Origin: Deltaproteobacteria bacterium
GTDB lineage: Bacteria; CG2-30-53-67
Assembly: GCA_013151235.1 (NCBI GenBank)
Contig: JAADIO010000030.1
Coordinates: forward strand, 1-34,197
DNA: 34,197 nucleotides
Direction of reading: 5' to 3'
The notes under the pieces were generated by a model. It was not told the DNA's origin. It did not search any database and worked only from the letters and a program-made list of their open reading frames with translations. Both the position numbers and the translations under genes were made by a program. Position 1 is the stretch's first letter, and the number at the start of each line of letters is the position of its first letter. This document shows, piece by piece, positions 21,897 through 30,398 of the stretch.

Positions 21897-24800
21897 GGGG
21901 AGCAATACGATGGATGGCACACAACCATGTGGCAGCCAACCTCCTGATGATCATTCTCATGGTCGGAGGGCTGATCCGGTTCCATTCGATCAAGCGGGAG
22001 ATCTTTCCCGAAATCAGTCTCGACATGATCCAGGTCTCCGTGGCCTATCCCGGGGCAGGTCCCGAAGAGGTGGAAGAGGGGATCATCCTTCAGATCGAAG
22101 AGAACCTGACCGGTGTGGAGGGAATCCGACAGATCAAGTCGGTGGCCCGGGAGGGGGAAGGCGTTGTAACGGCCGAGCTCTATCCCGGCGAAAATCCCGA
22201 CCTGAAGCTCCAGGAGATCAAGAGCGAGGTCGACCGGATCATCACGTTCCCCGAGGATGCCGAAAAACCGGTTATCACCAAGCTTTTGAATCGCCGCGAA
22301 GTACTGTCCGTGGCCCTTTACGGCCGGGTCCCGGAACGGAGTCTCCGGGAAGAAGCCGAGACGATCCGGCAGGAACTTCTCGAGGATCCCGAAATTACCC
22401 AGGTCGATCTCGCCGGTGTCCGCCCTTATGAAATCTCCATCGAGATCCCTGAAGAGAATCTCCGCCGCTATCACCTGACCCTCGACCAGGTAGCCCGCCG
22501 GGTCCGGCAAGCCTCCCTCGATCTGCCGGGGGGGACCATCAAAACATCGGATGCGGAGATTCTTCTCCGGACCAAGGAGCGGCGCTACCGGGGGCCGGGG
22601 TATGCCGACATTGCCGTTATCAACCGTCCCGACGGAACACAGATCCGGCTCGGGCAGATCGCCCATGTCCGGGATACCTTTGCCGAGACCGATCTCTCCG
22701 CCCGGTTTGACGGTCAACCCGCGGTGATGATCAAGGTCTTTCGTGTCGGGGACCAAAAACCTCTGGTAATATCCGATCATGTCAGGCGATATGTCGAACA
22801 GAAAAAGAAGGAATTGCCCGGAGCCCTGCACATCGCCACATGGAACGATCGTTCGGAACGTCTCCGCAGCCGGATGAGCCTGCTCCGGACCAATGCCGTC
22901 TTCGGTCTCATCCTGGTAATGATTATCCTGGGCCTCTTTCTGGAAATCCGTCTCGCCTTCTGGGTTATGCTCGGGGTTCCCGTTTCCTTTTTGGGGGCCA
23001 TGATCTTTCTTCCCGTTTTCGGTGTTTCCATCAACATGATCTCTCTCTTCGCCTTCATTCTGGCCCTGGGAATCCTCGTTGATGACGCCACAGTCGTTGG
23101 GGAGAGCATCTACGAACACCGGCAGCAGGGCAAAACCTTTCTGCAGGCCTCCGTGGACGGGACAATGGAAGTGGGAATCCCGGTTGTTTTTTCGGTTCTC
23201 ACAACGGTGGTGGCCTTTATCCCGCTTCTCTATGTGAGCGGCATGATCGGCAAGTTCATCCGGGTCATGCCGGTCGTGGTGATCACGCTCCTTCTGGTTT
23301 CTCTGGTCGAGTCTCTCTTCGTTCTTCCGGCTCATCTCACCATGGGAAAACCGGGAGCATCTTCCCGGGGGATCCTCGGGGCGATCGAATCGGTCCGGAA
23401 ACGGTGCAGTTCGGCCCTGGAGATCTTCATTAACGGAACCTACCGTCGTTTTCTGATCCGCTGCCTGGAAAACCGCTACACGACCGTCGCAACCGGGATC
23501 GTTCTTCTCTTCCTCACCGTGGGGGTCATCAAGGGTGGGATCCTGAAATTTCATTTCATGCCGGTCGTCGATGGTGACGTCGTCACCGCCTCACTCAAGA
23601 TGCCTCCCGGCACCCCCGTGGCGGAGACGGCGAGGGTCCAGAAGATCATCGAACGGAAGGCCCGGGAGACAGTGGCCGAATACGACAAGCACCGGCCGGA
23701 CGGGGATTCCATCCTCCGGGACGTCTACGCCGTCGTCGGCGGGAGCATGGCTGCGGGCGGTCCCGGGGGCGGCCGAACGCAGACCCGGACGAACCTCTCC
23801 GAAACGGCACTCTTCCTGCAACCGAGCAAAAAACGGGGGGTTCCCGCCCAGGAGATCGCCAACCGGTGGCGGGAGAAGGTCGGGGAAATCCCCGGTGTCG
23901 ATTCCCTGGTCTTTACCTCGAACATCGTTCACATGGGGGCCAACATCGACATCCAGATCGCCCATGAGAATTTTGCCGTTCTCGATGCGGTCTCCGAACG
24001 CATCCGGAAAGCCCTGTCAAGCTACCCCGGAGTGGGAGACATCGAGGATACCTATTCACGGGGGAAGAAGGAGTTGAAGATCCGTCTCAAACCGGCGGCG
24101 GCGACCCTCGGGATTACCGAAGAGGACCTGGGCCGACAGGTCCGATCCGCCTTTTACGGGGCCGAGGCCCTTCGTTTTCAGCGGGGAAGAAACGAAGTGA
24201 AAGTCATGGTCCGCTATCCGGAAACCGACCGGAAGCACCTCCGGGACCTCGAGTCGATGCGGATTCGGACGCAAGACGGTGGGGAAGTTCCCCTCGGCCG
24301 GGCGGCGGAAGTCCGGGAAGGATGGGGCTTTTCCGAAATTCACCGGACCAACCGGAAACGGGTGATCGACGTGACGGCAAGCGTCGATGACAAGGTGGCC
24401 AACGCCGGAGATGTTCTCTCCGACCTCAAGGCAAACCTGCTCCCCCGGCTGAAGGCCGATTACCCCGGGCTGACCTTCAACATGGAAGGAGAGGAAAAAG
24501 AGCGCCGGGAATCGATGGGGAGTATGGCCGACGGATTCCTCCTCGCGCTGATCGGAATGTTCGCCCTCCTGGCCATCCCCTTCCGGAGCTACAGTCAACC
24601 CCTCCTCGTCATGGCGGCAATCCCCTTCGGGATCGTCGGTGCCGTGGCCGGGCATATGATCATGGGGTTCAAGCTGAGCATCCTGAGCTTTTTCGGGATC
24701 GTGGCCCTCTCCGGAGTGGTAGTGAACGACTCCCTGATCCTGATCGACCGGGTCAACCACAACCGGCGGGAAGGGACCCCCCTGTTTCAGGCCATCATCG

Positions 24801-25066
24801 ACGGCGGGACCCGGCGCTTCCGTCCGATTCTCCTCACCTCACTGACCACCTTCTTCGGGTTGACACCGATGATCCTCGAACGAAGCGTTCAGGCCCAGTT
24901 CCTCATTCCCATGGCAATCAGCCTGGGATTCGGGATCCTCTTCGCGACCGGGATCACCCTCCTTCTCATTCCATCGCTCTACCTCGTTCTGGAGGATGTG
25001 CGGGGACTCTTGGGACTTACGTCCGTACACCATCGGCCGGACGAGACAACTTCCCTGGAGTCTTAG
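21893..25066 (+). CDS. RND-family efflux pump (AcrB/HAE1-like) inner-membrane transporter
   Basis: 1057 residues, normal for the family. It has the N-terminal helix, two large periplasmic domains (~40-335 and ~575-880) and 12 predicted transmembrane helices. The proton-relay pair is D397-D398 in TM4 (LGILVDDATVVGES), equal to D407/D408 of AcrB. The TM10-equivalent GVVVNDSLILIDRVN lacks the AcrB lysine at that spot, a pattern seen in many non-AcrB HAE homologues. A glycine-rich loop (GGSMAAGGPGGGR) lies in the second periplasmic domain. Substrates are probably hydrophobic or amphiphilic compounds; which ones cannot be told. It is the last gene of the TetR-NodT-adaptor-pump operon. Confidence 0.95.
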   Translation: MRGAIRWMAHNHVAANLLMIILMVGGLIRFHSIKREIFPEISLDMIQVSVAYPGAGPEEVEEGIILQIEENLTGVEGIRQIKSVAREGEGVVTAELYPGENPDLKLQEIKSEVDRIITFPEDAEKPVITKLLNRREVLSVALYGRVPERSLREEAETIRQELLEDPEITQVDLAGVRPYEISIEIPEENLRRYHLTLDQVARRVRQASLDLPGGTIKTSDAEILLRTKERRYRGPGYADIAVINRPDGTQIRLGQIAHVRDTFAETDLSARFDGQPAVMIKVFRVGDQKPLVISDHVRRYVEQKKKELPGALHIATWNDRSERLRSRMSLLRTNAVFGLILVMIILGLFLEIRLAFWVMLGVPVSFLGAMIFLPVFGVSINMISLFAFILALGILVDDATVVGESIYEHRQQGKTFLQASVDGTMEVGIPVVFSVLTTVVAFIPLLYVSGMIGKFIRVMPVVVITLLLVSLVESLFVLPAHLTMGKPGASSRGILGAIESVRKRCSSALEIFINGTYRRFLIRCLENRYTTVATGIVLLFLTVGVIKGGILKFHFMPVVDGDVVTASLKMPPGTPVAETARVQKIIERKARETVAEYDKHRPDGDSILRDVYAVVGGSMAAGGPGGGRTQTRTNLSETALFLQPSKKRGVPAQEIANRWREKVGEIPGVDSLVFTSNIVHMGANIDIQIAHENFAVLDAVSERIRKALSSYPGVGDIEDTYSRGKKELKIRLKPAAATLGITEEDLGRQVRSAFYGAEALRFQRGRNEVKVMVRYPETDRKHLRDLESMRIRTQDGGEVPLGRAAEVREGWGFSEIHRTNRKRVIDVTASVDDKVANAGDVLSDLKANLLPRLKADYPGLTFNMEGEEKERRESMGSMADGFLLALIGMFALLAIPFRSYSQPLLVMAAIPFGIVGAVAGHMIMGFKLSILSFFGIVALSGVVVNDSLILIDRVNHNRREGTPLFQAIIDGGTRRFRPILLTSLTTFFGLTPMILERSVQAQFLIPMAISLGFGILFATGITLLLIPSLYLVLEDVRGLLGLTSVHHRPDETTSLES

Positions 25067-25084
25067 GCCAAATCAAATTCAAAA

Positions 25085-25180
25085 AACAAAAGCTTTACCA
25101 CGAAACACGGAACTCACAGAGATCACAGAGAAGAACAAGAACAGAAGGGTCAGAGGGGCAAAGACGCTGAAAGCGCAAAG
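25085..25180 (+). repeat. Purine-rich degenerate repeat element, copy C
   Basis: It reads AAAAGCTTTACCACGAAACA, CGGAACTCACAGAGATCACA, GAG, then AGGGGCAAAGACG and GCGCAAAGG. It shares the order AAAAGC-ACCAC-ACGGA-CAGAGA-GGGGCAAAGA with copies A and B but on the opposite strand. It lies just after the RND pump gene, in a convergent intergenic gap. Confidence 0.65.
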
Positions 25181-25192
25181 GAAATCAGCCCA

Positions 25193-25213
25193 TGCAGCGC
25201 CGGGGTTTACCCC
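25193..25213. other. GC-rich hairpin between convergent genes
   Basis: CCGGGG and CCCCGG arms around GTTTAC/C can form a stem between the RND pump gene and the convergent glycosyltransferase gene. There is no U-tract on either strand, so terminator function is uncertain. Confidence 0.3.
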
Positions 25214-25219
25214 CGGTGT

Positions 25220-26842
25220 TCAACCGGTCCAATCCGGATCCTTCCTCCTGATGAGAAGACATTGCCTCTTTTCGAGCCGCCCCCGGACCAGGATGGAAAA
25301 GTCCCGGCGGAGTCCTTCCGGCAACCGGGAAAAATCCTCTTCCTTGATGATGATGCGGTCATCTCTCCCTGTTCCCGCAAGCTGATCCGGGGTGGAGAGA
25401 AACCGGGGGTAGATCGGACGGCCGAGGTTCGCCATAAAGGTGACAGCAAGGCCGTCTTTCGGGATCCGGTAAAAGGCAAGATCCGCCTTCGTCCGGACGA
25501 GTTCCCTGGAGACGGCCCGGATGAAAGGGCCGCTTTCAAGACGTGCGTAGTAGGCGGGGCTGGAGTAGCACAGCGTCAAGAGTATCAGGGTAACGGTGGT
25601 GACCGCCATCCGGGCCGCCTCCCGGCCGGAGATCTTCTTCAGACGGGGGATTCCGATCTCGCCGACGGCAACAAGCATCACGAAGATTGCAAAAGCGATT
25701 TTCCCGTGACGCACAAAATCGAATCCCCACTGTTTCCGGAACAGAAGGACCGACAGGGAGAAGAGCAAAGCCCCGATGGGAACGACGCGGAAGAGACCCA
25801 GCAGGAGGGAGCGGGCCTTTCCGAGGAAGCGATTTGCCGTGGATCCGGCAAACAGCCAGGCGGCGGCAAGAGCGAAGGGGGGAACCGCCGGCAAGATATA
25901 GCGCATCTTCTTCACCCCCGGGATGGAGAGCCCGCCCAGGATGATGACGATCCAGAGGGCCGAGTGCCGTATTAATCTCATCTCTTCCCCACTTCCCCGG
26001 AACAACCCCCGGCCGAATCCCATGAATACGATCAGGGCCAGGGGATAGGCCGGCAGGTATTTGACGAGCCCCTTTCCCCAGTAATAGCCGGGACCGTGCG
26101 AGGCGGCGGTGATCCGTCCGGCTGCCTCCATCCGGATCACCTGCTTCACGAATGTCTCGCCCCCCTCGCTGGATGCGGCGGCGAGCAGTACGCCGCTTGC
26201 CAGTGTCAGCAGGGCCAGCGCACCCCCTCCGAAAAGCAAAAGCCTCGAAAAATCCCTCTCCAACAGATAGAACCCGCAAAGAACCCCTGCCGGGATCACC
26301 AGCCCCAGGGGACCCCGAAAGAGGAACCCGGCAAGAAGTAACGGAAAAAGAGAGGAAAGGTTCTCCCGCTTCCCCCGGACCCTTGCCGAATAGACAAGAT
26401 AGAAAGAGAAAACCGTGACAAGGCTCACATACTGATCGGGAGAAATATCCCGGGAATAGGAAAAGAAACTTTTTGTGGAAAGGGCGAAGAACACCGACCA
26501 GACGCCCCATTTTCTGGAATGAAGGGCACCGATCCGGTAGATCACAACAAGGACCAACGCCGAGGCGATCGCGGAAGGGAGGACGGCGGAGAGCGGGGTG
26601 ACCTTCCCCAAAGGAACGGACAAGAGGTAGATCAGAAAGGTAGAGGTCGCCGGATAGTCCGGGTAAGGCACCCCGTAGGTCGTGGGAAAACACGAGGGAC
26701 CGTTTCTCATCATCTCCTGGGCGAAGAGGGCAAACCGGGCATTCATCCCCTGAAACTCGGGCATGAGGACCACCGTAAAAAGAAAAAGGGCTCCCGTAAA
26801 AATCCAGAAGGCATCGCGGTGCAGAAAGATTCGGTCTTGCAT
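25220..26842 (-). CDS. GT39/ArnT-like membrane glycosyltransferase (PMT family)
   Basis: 540 residues with about 11-12 hydrophobic segments and a C-terminal soluble part (~430-540). The first periplasmic loop (ARFALFAQEMMRNG followed by a GVPYPDYP segment) matches the DExRYAEIAREM...PPL region of ArnT/PMT-type enzymes, which move sugars from polyprenyl phosphates to lipid A or proteins. The usual acidic Asp-Glu before the Arg is replaced by Met-Asn (GMNAR), so activity or mechanism may differ. The start is an ATG at 26842. It is alone on the minus strand between two efflux operons. Donor and acceptor unknown. Confidence 0.75.
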   Translation of the reverse strand: MQDRIFLHRDAFWIFTGALFLFTVVLMPEFQGMNARFALFAQEMMRNGPSCFPTTYGVPYPDYPATSTFLIYLLSVPLGKVTPLSAVLPSAIASALVLVVIYRIGALHSRKWGVWSVFFALSTKSFFSYSRDISPDQYVSLVTVFSFYLVYSARVRGKRENLSSLFPLLLAGFLFRGPLGLVIPAGVLCGFYLLERDFSRLLLFGGGALALLTLASGVLLAAASSEGGETFVKQVIRMEAAGRITAASHGPGYYWGKGLVKYLPAYPLALIVFMGFGRGLFRGSGEEMRLIRHSALWIVIILGGLSIPGVKKMRYILPAVPPFALAAAWLFAGSTANRFLGKARSLLLGLFRVVPIGALLFSLSVLLFRKQWGFDFVRHGKIAFAIFVMLVAVGEIGIPRLKKISGREAARMAVTTVTLILLTLCYSSPAYYARLESGPFIRAVSRELVRTKADLAFYRIPKDGLAVTFMANLGRPIYPRFLSTPDQLAGTGRDDRIIIKEEDFSRLPEGLRRDFSILVRGRLEKRQCLLIRRKDPDWTG

Positions 26843-27190
26843 GAGAAGAACGCTCCCCCGTTTCGAAAGACCGATGCAGTATAAGGGATCCGCCTCCCCC
26901 TGTCAAAAGACGCTGCGGGCCCAAATCCAGCGATAGAAAAGTTCGGAGCGTTTGTCGAAAAAGCTCGTTTTAAACAGTAACCGTTGACGGGGGTCGGCAC
27001 AAATCCGGACTTCCCTCTCATCTTGTAACCCTATGTTTTTGTCCATTTTCTTTGCTCGTCCAAAGAAAACGAACCAAAAGAAAAGATGCCCCGGGTGAAA
27101 CTCCTATCGCTAATTTAGGGGCGGGATCGGGTCGTTGGGAATGCCCGGAACATCCGGGTTCTTTATCCGGACTCCTTCGACGGGCGAAGA
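26843..27190. other. Intergenic region with repeat-like DNA
   Basis: This lies between the glycosyltransferase start and the second TetR promoter. Its only clear structure is the hairpin at 27046-27069 (separate entry). An open frame at 26743-27021 overlaps the start of the glycosyltransferase gene in another frame and has no recognisable features. I see no convincing gene here. Confidence 0.5.
27046..27069. repeat. Perfect inverted repeat, dispersed-repeat-like
   Basis: TTTTCTTTG and CAAAGAAAA are perfect 9-bp arms around CTCGTC. The element continues with CGAACCAAAAGAAA. Its style resembles dispersed intergenic hairpin repeats of bacterial genomes; I see only one copy in the window. Confidence 0.5.
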
Positions 27191-27196
27191 TAATGC

Positions 27197-27225
27197 TTGA
27201 CAATATGAATTAATATTCATATTGT
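27197..27225 (+). promoter_or_regulatory. Promoter with long palindromic operator (TetR-EmrAB operon)
   Basis: TTGACA (27197-27202) and TATTGT (27220-27225) are 17 bases apart. Almost the whole promoter is one inverted repeat: CAATATGAAT and ATTCATATTG, 10-bp perfect arms around TAAT (27201-27224). It is a strong candidate operator for the TetR protein starting at 27277. Confidence 0.75.
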
Positions 27226-27276
27226 GAGCACATATTTATTAATTAGACCTAATATTCAACCTCATGAAGGATTTTT

Positions 27277-27906
27277 ATGGCGCAACAACCTCTTTCCAGA
27301 AAAGAGCGGGAATACCTGGTGCGCCGCAGTGAAATTCTGCGGGTAGCACTGAAACTTTTTGCGGAAAAAGGGTTTCACGGGACCTCGATTCAGATGATCG
27401 CGGAGAAGTCCGAGTTTGCCGTGGGTACGCTCTATCATTTTTTCCCGCACAAGGAGGATATTTACAAGGCGATTATTCAGGAGACGGCGGAGAAGTTCCA
27501 TGCCGCATTGACGACGGCCCTGGAGATACCGGGCGGGGTGATCGAGAAACTCCGGGCCTGCCTGGAGGTCAAGATTAAAGTTTTTCTCGACAATCTGGAC
27601 CATGTCCGGATCTTTTTTGCCGAAACACAGGGGGCGAGCTTCAGTGTGAAGACAGGACTCGACGCGGAACTCAAGGCACAGTACGAGGATTATATTCAAC
27701 GGCTGACCGGTGTCTTCCGGAGTGGAATCCGAGAGAAGACCTTCCGGAAGCTGGACCCGTACCTCCTCGCGGTCGCCCTGGACAGCCTCTCCACGGCCTT
27801 TCTTGTGGAACACCTGGATCATCCCGAAGCGCACCCCTTTGATACGGAAACGATCCTGAATCTTTTTTTAAACGGAGTGGCCGCAAAAAGAGGGAGCGGA
27901 AAATGA
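27277..27906 (+). CDS. TetR-family transcriptional regulator of EmrAB-type efflux operon
   Basis: 209 residues. The helix-turn-helix is at about 18-62 (RRSEILRVALKLFAEKGFHGTSIQMIAEKSEFAVGTLYHFFPHKEDIYKAI), and the all-alpha C-terminal domain is of a kind common in AcrR-like repressors. AAGGA lies 5 bases before the ATG. It most likely represses its own promoter through the palindrome upstream. Its stop overlaps the start of the TolC gene by 4 bases. The effector is unknown. Confidence 0.93.
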   Translation: MAQQPLSRKEREYLVRRSEILRVALKLFAEKGFHGTSIQMIAEKSEFAVGTLYHFFPHKEDIYKAIIQETAEKFHAALTTALEIPGGVIEKLRACLEVKIKVFLDNLDHVRIFFAETQGASFSVKTGLDAELKAQYEDYIQRLTGVFRSGIREKTFRKLDPYLLAVALDSLSTAFLVEHLDHPEAHPFDTETILNLFLNGVAAKRGSGK

Positions 27907-29234
27907 AAAGACAGATGTCAGCGCTGCTGTGCATGATTTTGTCTCTGATGCTGGTTGCCAAAACAGCGGAAGCCGCAACCGTTTCGGACAAGAGTCTGCG
28001 CCTCACCCTGGAAGAAGCCGTCCGGATCGCCCTCACGCAAAACAGTGAGATCAAAATGGCGGAGAGTTCCGTGGCGGCGGCGCGCGAGGCGGCCCGAAGC
28101 AAATCCGCCGACCTTCTGCCAAAATTCGAGACCCGCTACAGCGCCGTTCGCTTAAACGATGATCCGGAAGTAATCTTCGGAAAGGGGCTTGAGTTCATTG
28201 CAGGGAGCAAACCCAACTACCGGTGGACCGTCGGGTTTACACAACCTGTTTTTACCGGGTTTGCCCTCACGACAGCCAAAGAACTTGCCGCCCTGGGGGT
28301 CGATACGGCGCGACTGAACAAGGAGGAGGCTGAAGAGGAGATTATTCTCCGGACCCGGGCGGCCTACTTCCAACATCTCCTGGCGGAACGATTGAAGGGA
28401 GTGGCCGAGGAGGCGGTGCGTCGGCTCCGGGCGCACCTGAAGGATGCCCAGGCCCTGTATGACGCCGGGATGATCCCGCAAAATGACCTCTTGAAGTCGA
28501 AGGTCCGGATGGCGGAGGCGGAACAGGAAGAGGTGCGTGCCGGAAACCGGGTGGAACTTACCCGCTCGCAACTCAACCTCCTGCTCCGGCGGGAAATCAA
28601 TGCAAAAACGCAACTCACCGATGTGCTCACCTGGACACCCTATAATTTGACTCTTAAAGATTCGCTTGCCCGGGGTCTGGCAAAACGCCCCGCGATTCAG
28701 GCAACACAGCTTGCCGTGGAAAAGGCGGACAAGGGCGTACGGCTGGCCGAAAGCCGCTACTATCCGAACCTCGTCATGGTGGGGGAATATGAGCGTCAGG
28801 GAGATACTGCGGCCGTCAACGGGAACGGCTATACCAACACCAAGAACGCCTCCATCGGACTGGAAGCCCGGTGGACCTTCTTTGAGTGGGGGAAAACCGG
28901 GGCCGAGGTCTCCCGCTCCCGGTACGAAAAGGAACGGGCGGTAGAGGCCGGCCGCCGCCTGCGGGACCGGATAGCCCTGCAGATCAAGCAGGCCTGGCTC
29001 GACCTTCAGACGGCCGGAAAAAATATCGAGACGGCAAAAACCGAACTGGAACAGGCAAAGGAAAACTACCGGATTACCGATCTTCAGTACAAGGAGCAGA
29101 TGACCACCTCCACGGAAGTGTTGGATGCCGAATCCCTGCTCACCCAGGCGGAAACCCACAACTACGGCGCCCTCTACGGCTACAACCTGGCCCGGGCATC
29201 CCTGGAGCGGGCCATGGGTACAGGAAGACCATAG
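27903..29234 (+). CDS. TolC-family outer-membrane efflux protein
   Basis: 443 residues with a signal peptide (LMLVAKTAEA|AT, ~24 residues). Two OEP repeats are visible: LRLTLEEAVRIALTQNSEIK ... AARSKSADLLPKFETRYS, and LAKRPAIQATQLAVEKADKG ... ESRYYPNLVMVGEYERQ. It has no lipobox, unlike the NodT-type channel of the first pump. It provides the outer-membrane duct for the EmrA/EmrB-like pair downstream; the gap to emrA is 33 bases. Confidence 0.93.
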   Translation: MKRQMSALLCMILSLMLVAKTAEAATVSDKSLRLTLEEAVRIALTQNSEIKMAESSVAAAREAARSKSADLLPKFETRYSAVRLNDDPEVIFGKGLEFIAGSKPNYRWTVGFTQPVFTGFALTTAKELAALGVDTARLNKEEAEEEIILRTRAAYFQHLLAERLKGVAEEAVRRLRAHLKDAQALYDAGMIPQNDLLKSKVRMAEAEQEEVRAGNRVELTRSQLNLLLRREINAKTQLTDVLTWTPYNLTLKDSLARGLAKRPAIQATQLAVEKADKGVRLAESRYYPNLVMVGEYERQGDTAAVNGNGYTNTKNASIGLEARWTFFEWGKTGAEVSRSRYEKERAVEAGRRLRDRIALQIKQAWLDLQTAGKNIETAKTELEQAKENYRITDLQYKEQMTTSTEVLDAESLLTQAETHNYGALYGYNLARASLERAMGTGRP

Positions 29235-29267
29235 CTTTCCCAAAAACCCCGGAAGGAGAATGCCAAG

Positions 29268-30392
29268 ATGACCGATTCGACAACGCCCGAGACTCCGGTT
29301 GAGCCCGCAGAAAAGCCGGCCATGACGACGGGGAAGAAGATTTTTCTCGTTCTTTTCCTGATCCTGTTGATCGTCTTTGCCGGAATCGCCGCAAAGTGGC
29401 TGCATTACCGCTTCACCCACGCCATTACGGACAATGCCTTTGTGGAGTCCGATATGATCAACGTGGCTCCGTTGGTCTCCGGACACATCCGGACAATTTT
29501 CGTGGAGGAGGGAGACCGGGTAAAGAAGGGGCAGCTCCTGCTGAAGATCGATTCCACCGACTATGAAAACGGAGTCGCCCTGCAGGAGGCAAATACGGAG
29601 GCGGCGGAGATGAACCTGAAACAAAGCCGGGCCGCCCTGGAAAATCTGCGTGTCGCCTCCCGCGAATCGATCCGCAAGGCAAAAAGCGGCCTTCTGGCGG
29701 CCGGGGCTGAGGGCGATCGTATGCAGAAGGATTACGACCGCATCTCGCAACTGCTCAAAAAGGGGGCCGTGTCGCAGAGCCGATATGATGCCGTCAAGGC
29801 GGCGTGGATCGCCACCCGGGCGAAAGTGGTTGCCGCAGAGGCCGACCTGAAACAGGCTCAGGCCTCAAAGTTCCGGGTCCGGGAGGCTGTCAGCGCCGTG
29901 AATGCAGCCCGTTCCGCGGTCAAGGCGGCGCGGGAAGCCCTCAAGGTCGCACAGACCCGCCTCGGATACACCCGTGTCAAGAGCCCGATTGCCGGGGTCG
30001 TTGCCAAAAAATTCCTGAATGAGGGAGACTTTCTGGCGGCGGGCTATCCGGTCCTTTCCCTCTATAACAAGGAAAACATCTATGTGACGGCGAACCTGGA
30101 AGAGACCAAGACCGATGGGGTTCGCGTGGGGCAGAAGGTCGATCTCGCCGTCGATACTTACAGCGACCGAACCTTTCACGGCAGGGTGATCCTGATCGGA
30201 GAGGCGGCCGGCGCAAAGTTCGCGCTGATCCCCCGGGACAATTCCGCCGGAGAGTTCACCAAGGTGGTCCAACGGATCCCGATCAGGATCTCCGTGGATA
30301 AAGGCCGGGAGCTCCTCAAGCCGGGGATGTCCGTCACCGTCGGTATTGCACTGGATGGGGACGACCGGTCGCCGGTTGCAGACAAAGAGTAA
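29268..30392 (+). CDS. emrA: HlyD/EmrA-family membrane-fusion protein
   Basis: 374 residues. A cytoplasmic N-tail and one transmembrane helix (~22-42) precede the EmrA-type segment (HAITDNAFVESDMINVAPLVSGHI), a lipoyl half (VEEGDRVKKGQLLLKID), a long coiled-coil hairpin (~95-205), the second lipoyl half (LGYTRVKSPIAGVVAKKFLNEGDF) and a beta-barrel. AAGGAG precedes the ATG by about 9 bases. It links the MFS pump to TolC across the periplasm. The emrA symbol is by family resemblance. Confidence 0.92.
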   Translation: MTDSTTPETPVEPAEKPAMTTGKKIFLVLFLILLIVFAGIAAKWLHYRFTHAITDNAFVESDMINVAPLVSGHIRTIFVEEGDRVKKGQLLLKIDSTDYENGVALQEANTEAAEMNLKQSRAALENLRVASRESIRKAKSGLLAAGAEGDRMQKDYDRISQLLKKGAVSQSRYDAVKAAWIATRAKVVAAEADLKQAQASKFRVREAVSAVNAARSAVKAAREALKVAQTRLGYTRVKSPIAGVVAKKFLNEGDFLAAGYPVLSLYNKENIYVTANLEETKTDGVRVGQKVDLAVDTYSDRTFHGRVILIGEAAGAKFALIPRDNSAGEFTKVVQRIPIRISVDKGRELLKPGMSVTVGIALDGDDRSPVADKE

Positions 30393-30398
30393 TCCGCC

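Noticed and set aside
21737-23554. 605-codon minus-strand open frame opposite the RND adaptor and pump
   Set aside because: Rich in Asp/His/Gly/Pro without any domain, and fully antisense to an unmistakable RND operon.
26743-27021. 92-codon minus-strand frame at the glycosyltransferase start
   Set aside because: Overlaps the glycosyltransferase coding region in another frame and lacks a ribosome binding site or recognisable domain.
28152-29750. 532-codon minus-strand open frame opposite tolC and emrA
   Set aside because: Antisense shadow of two clear genes; no domain or start signal.
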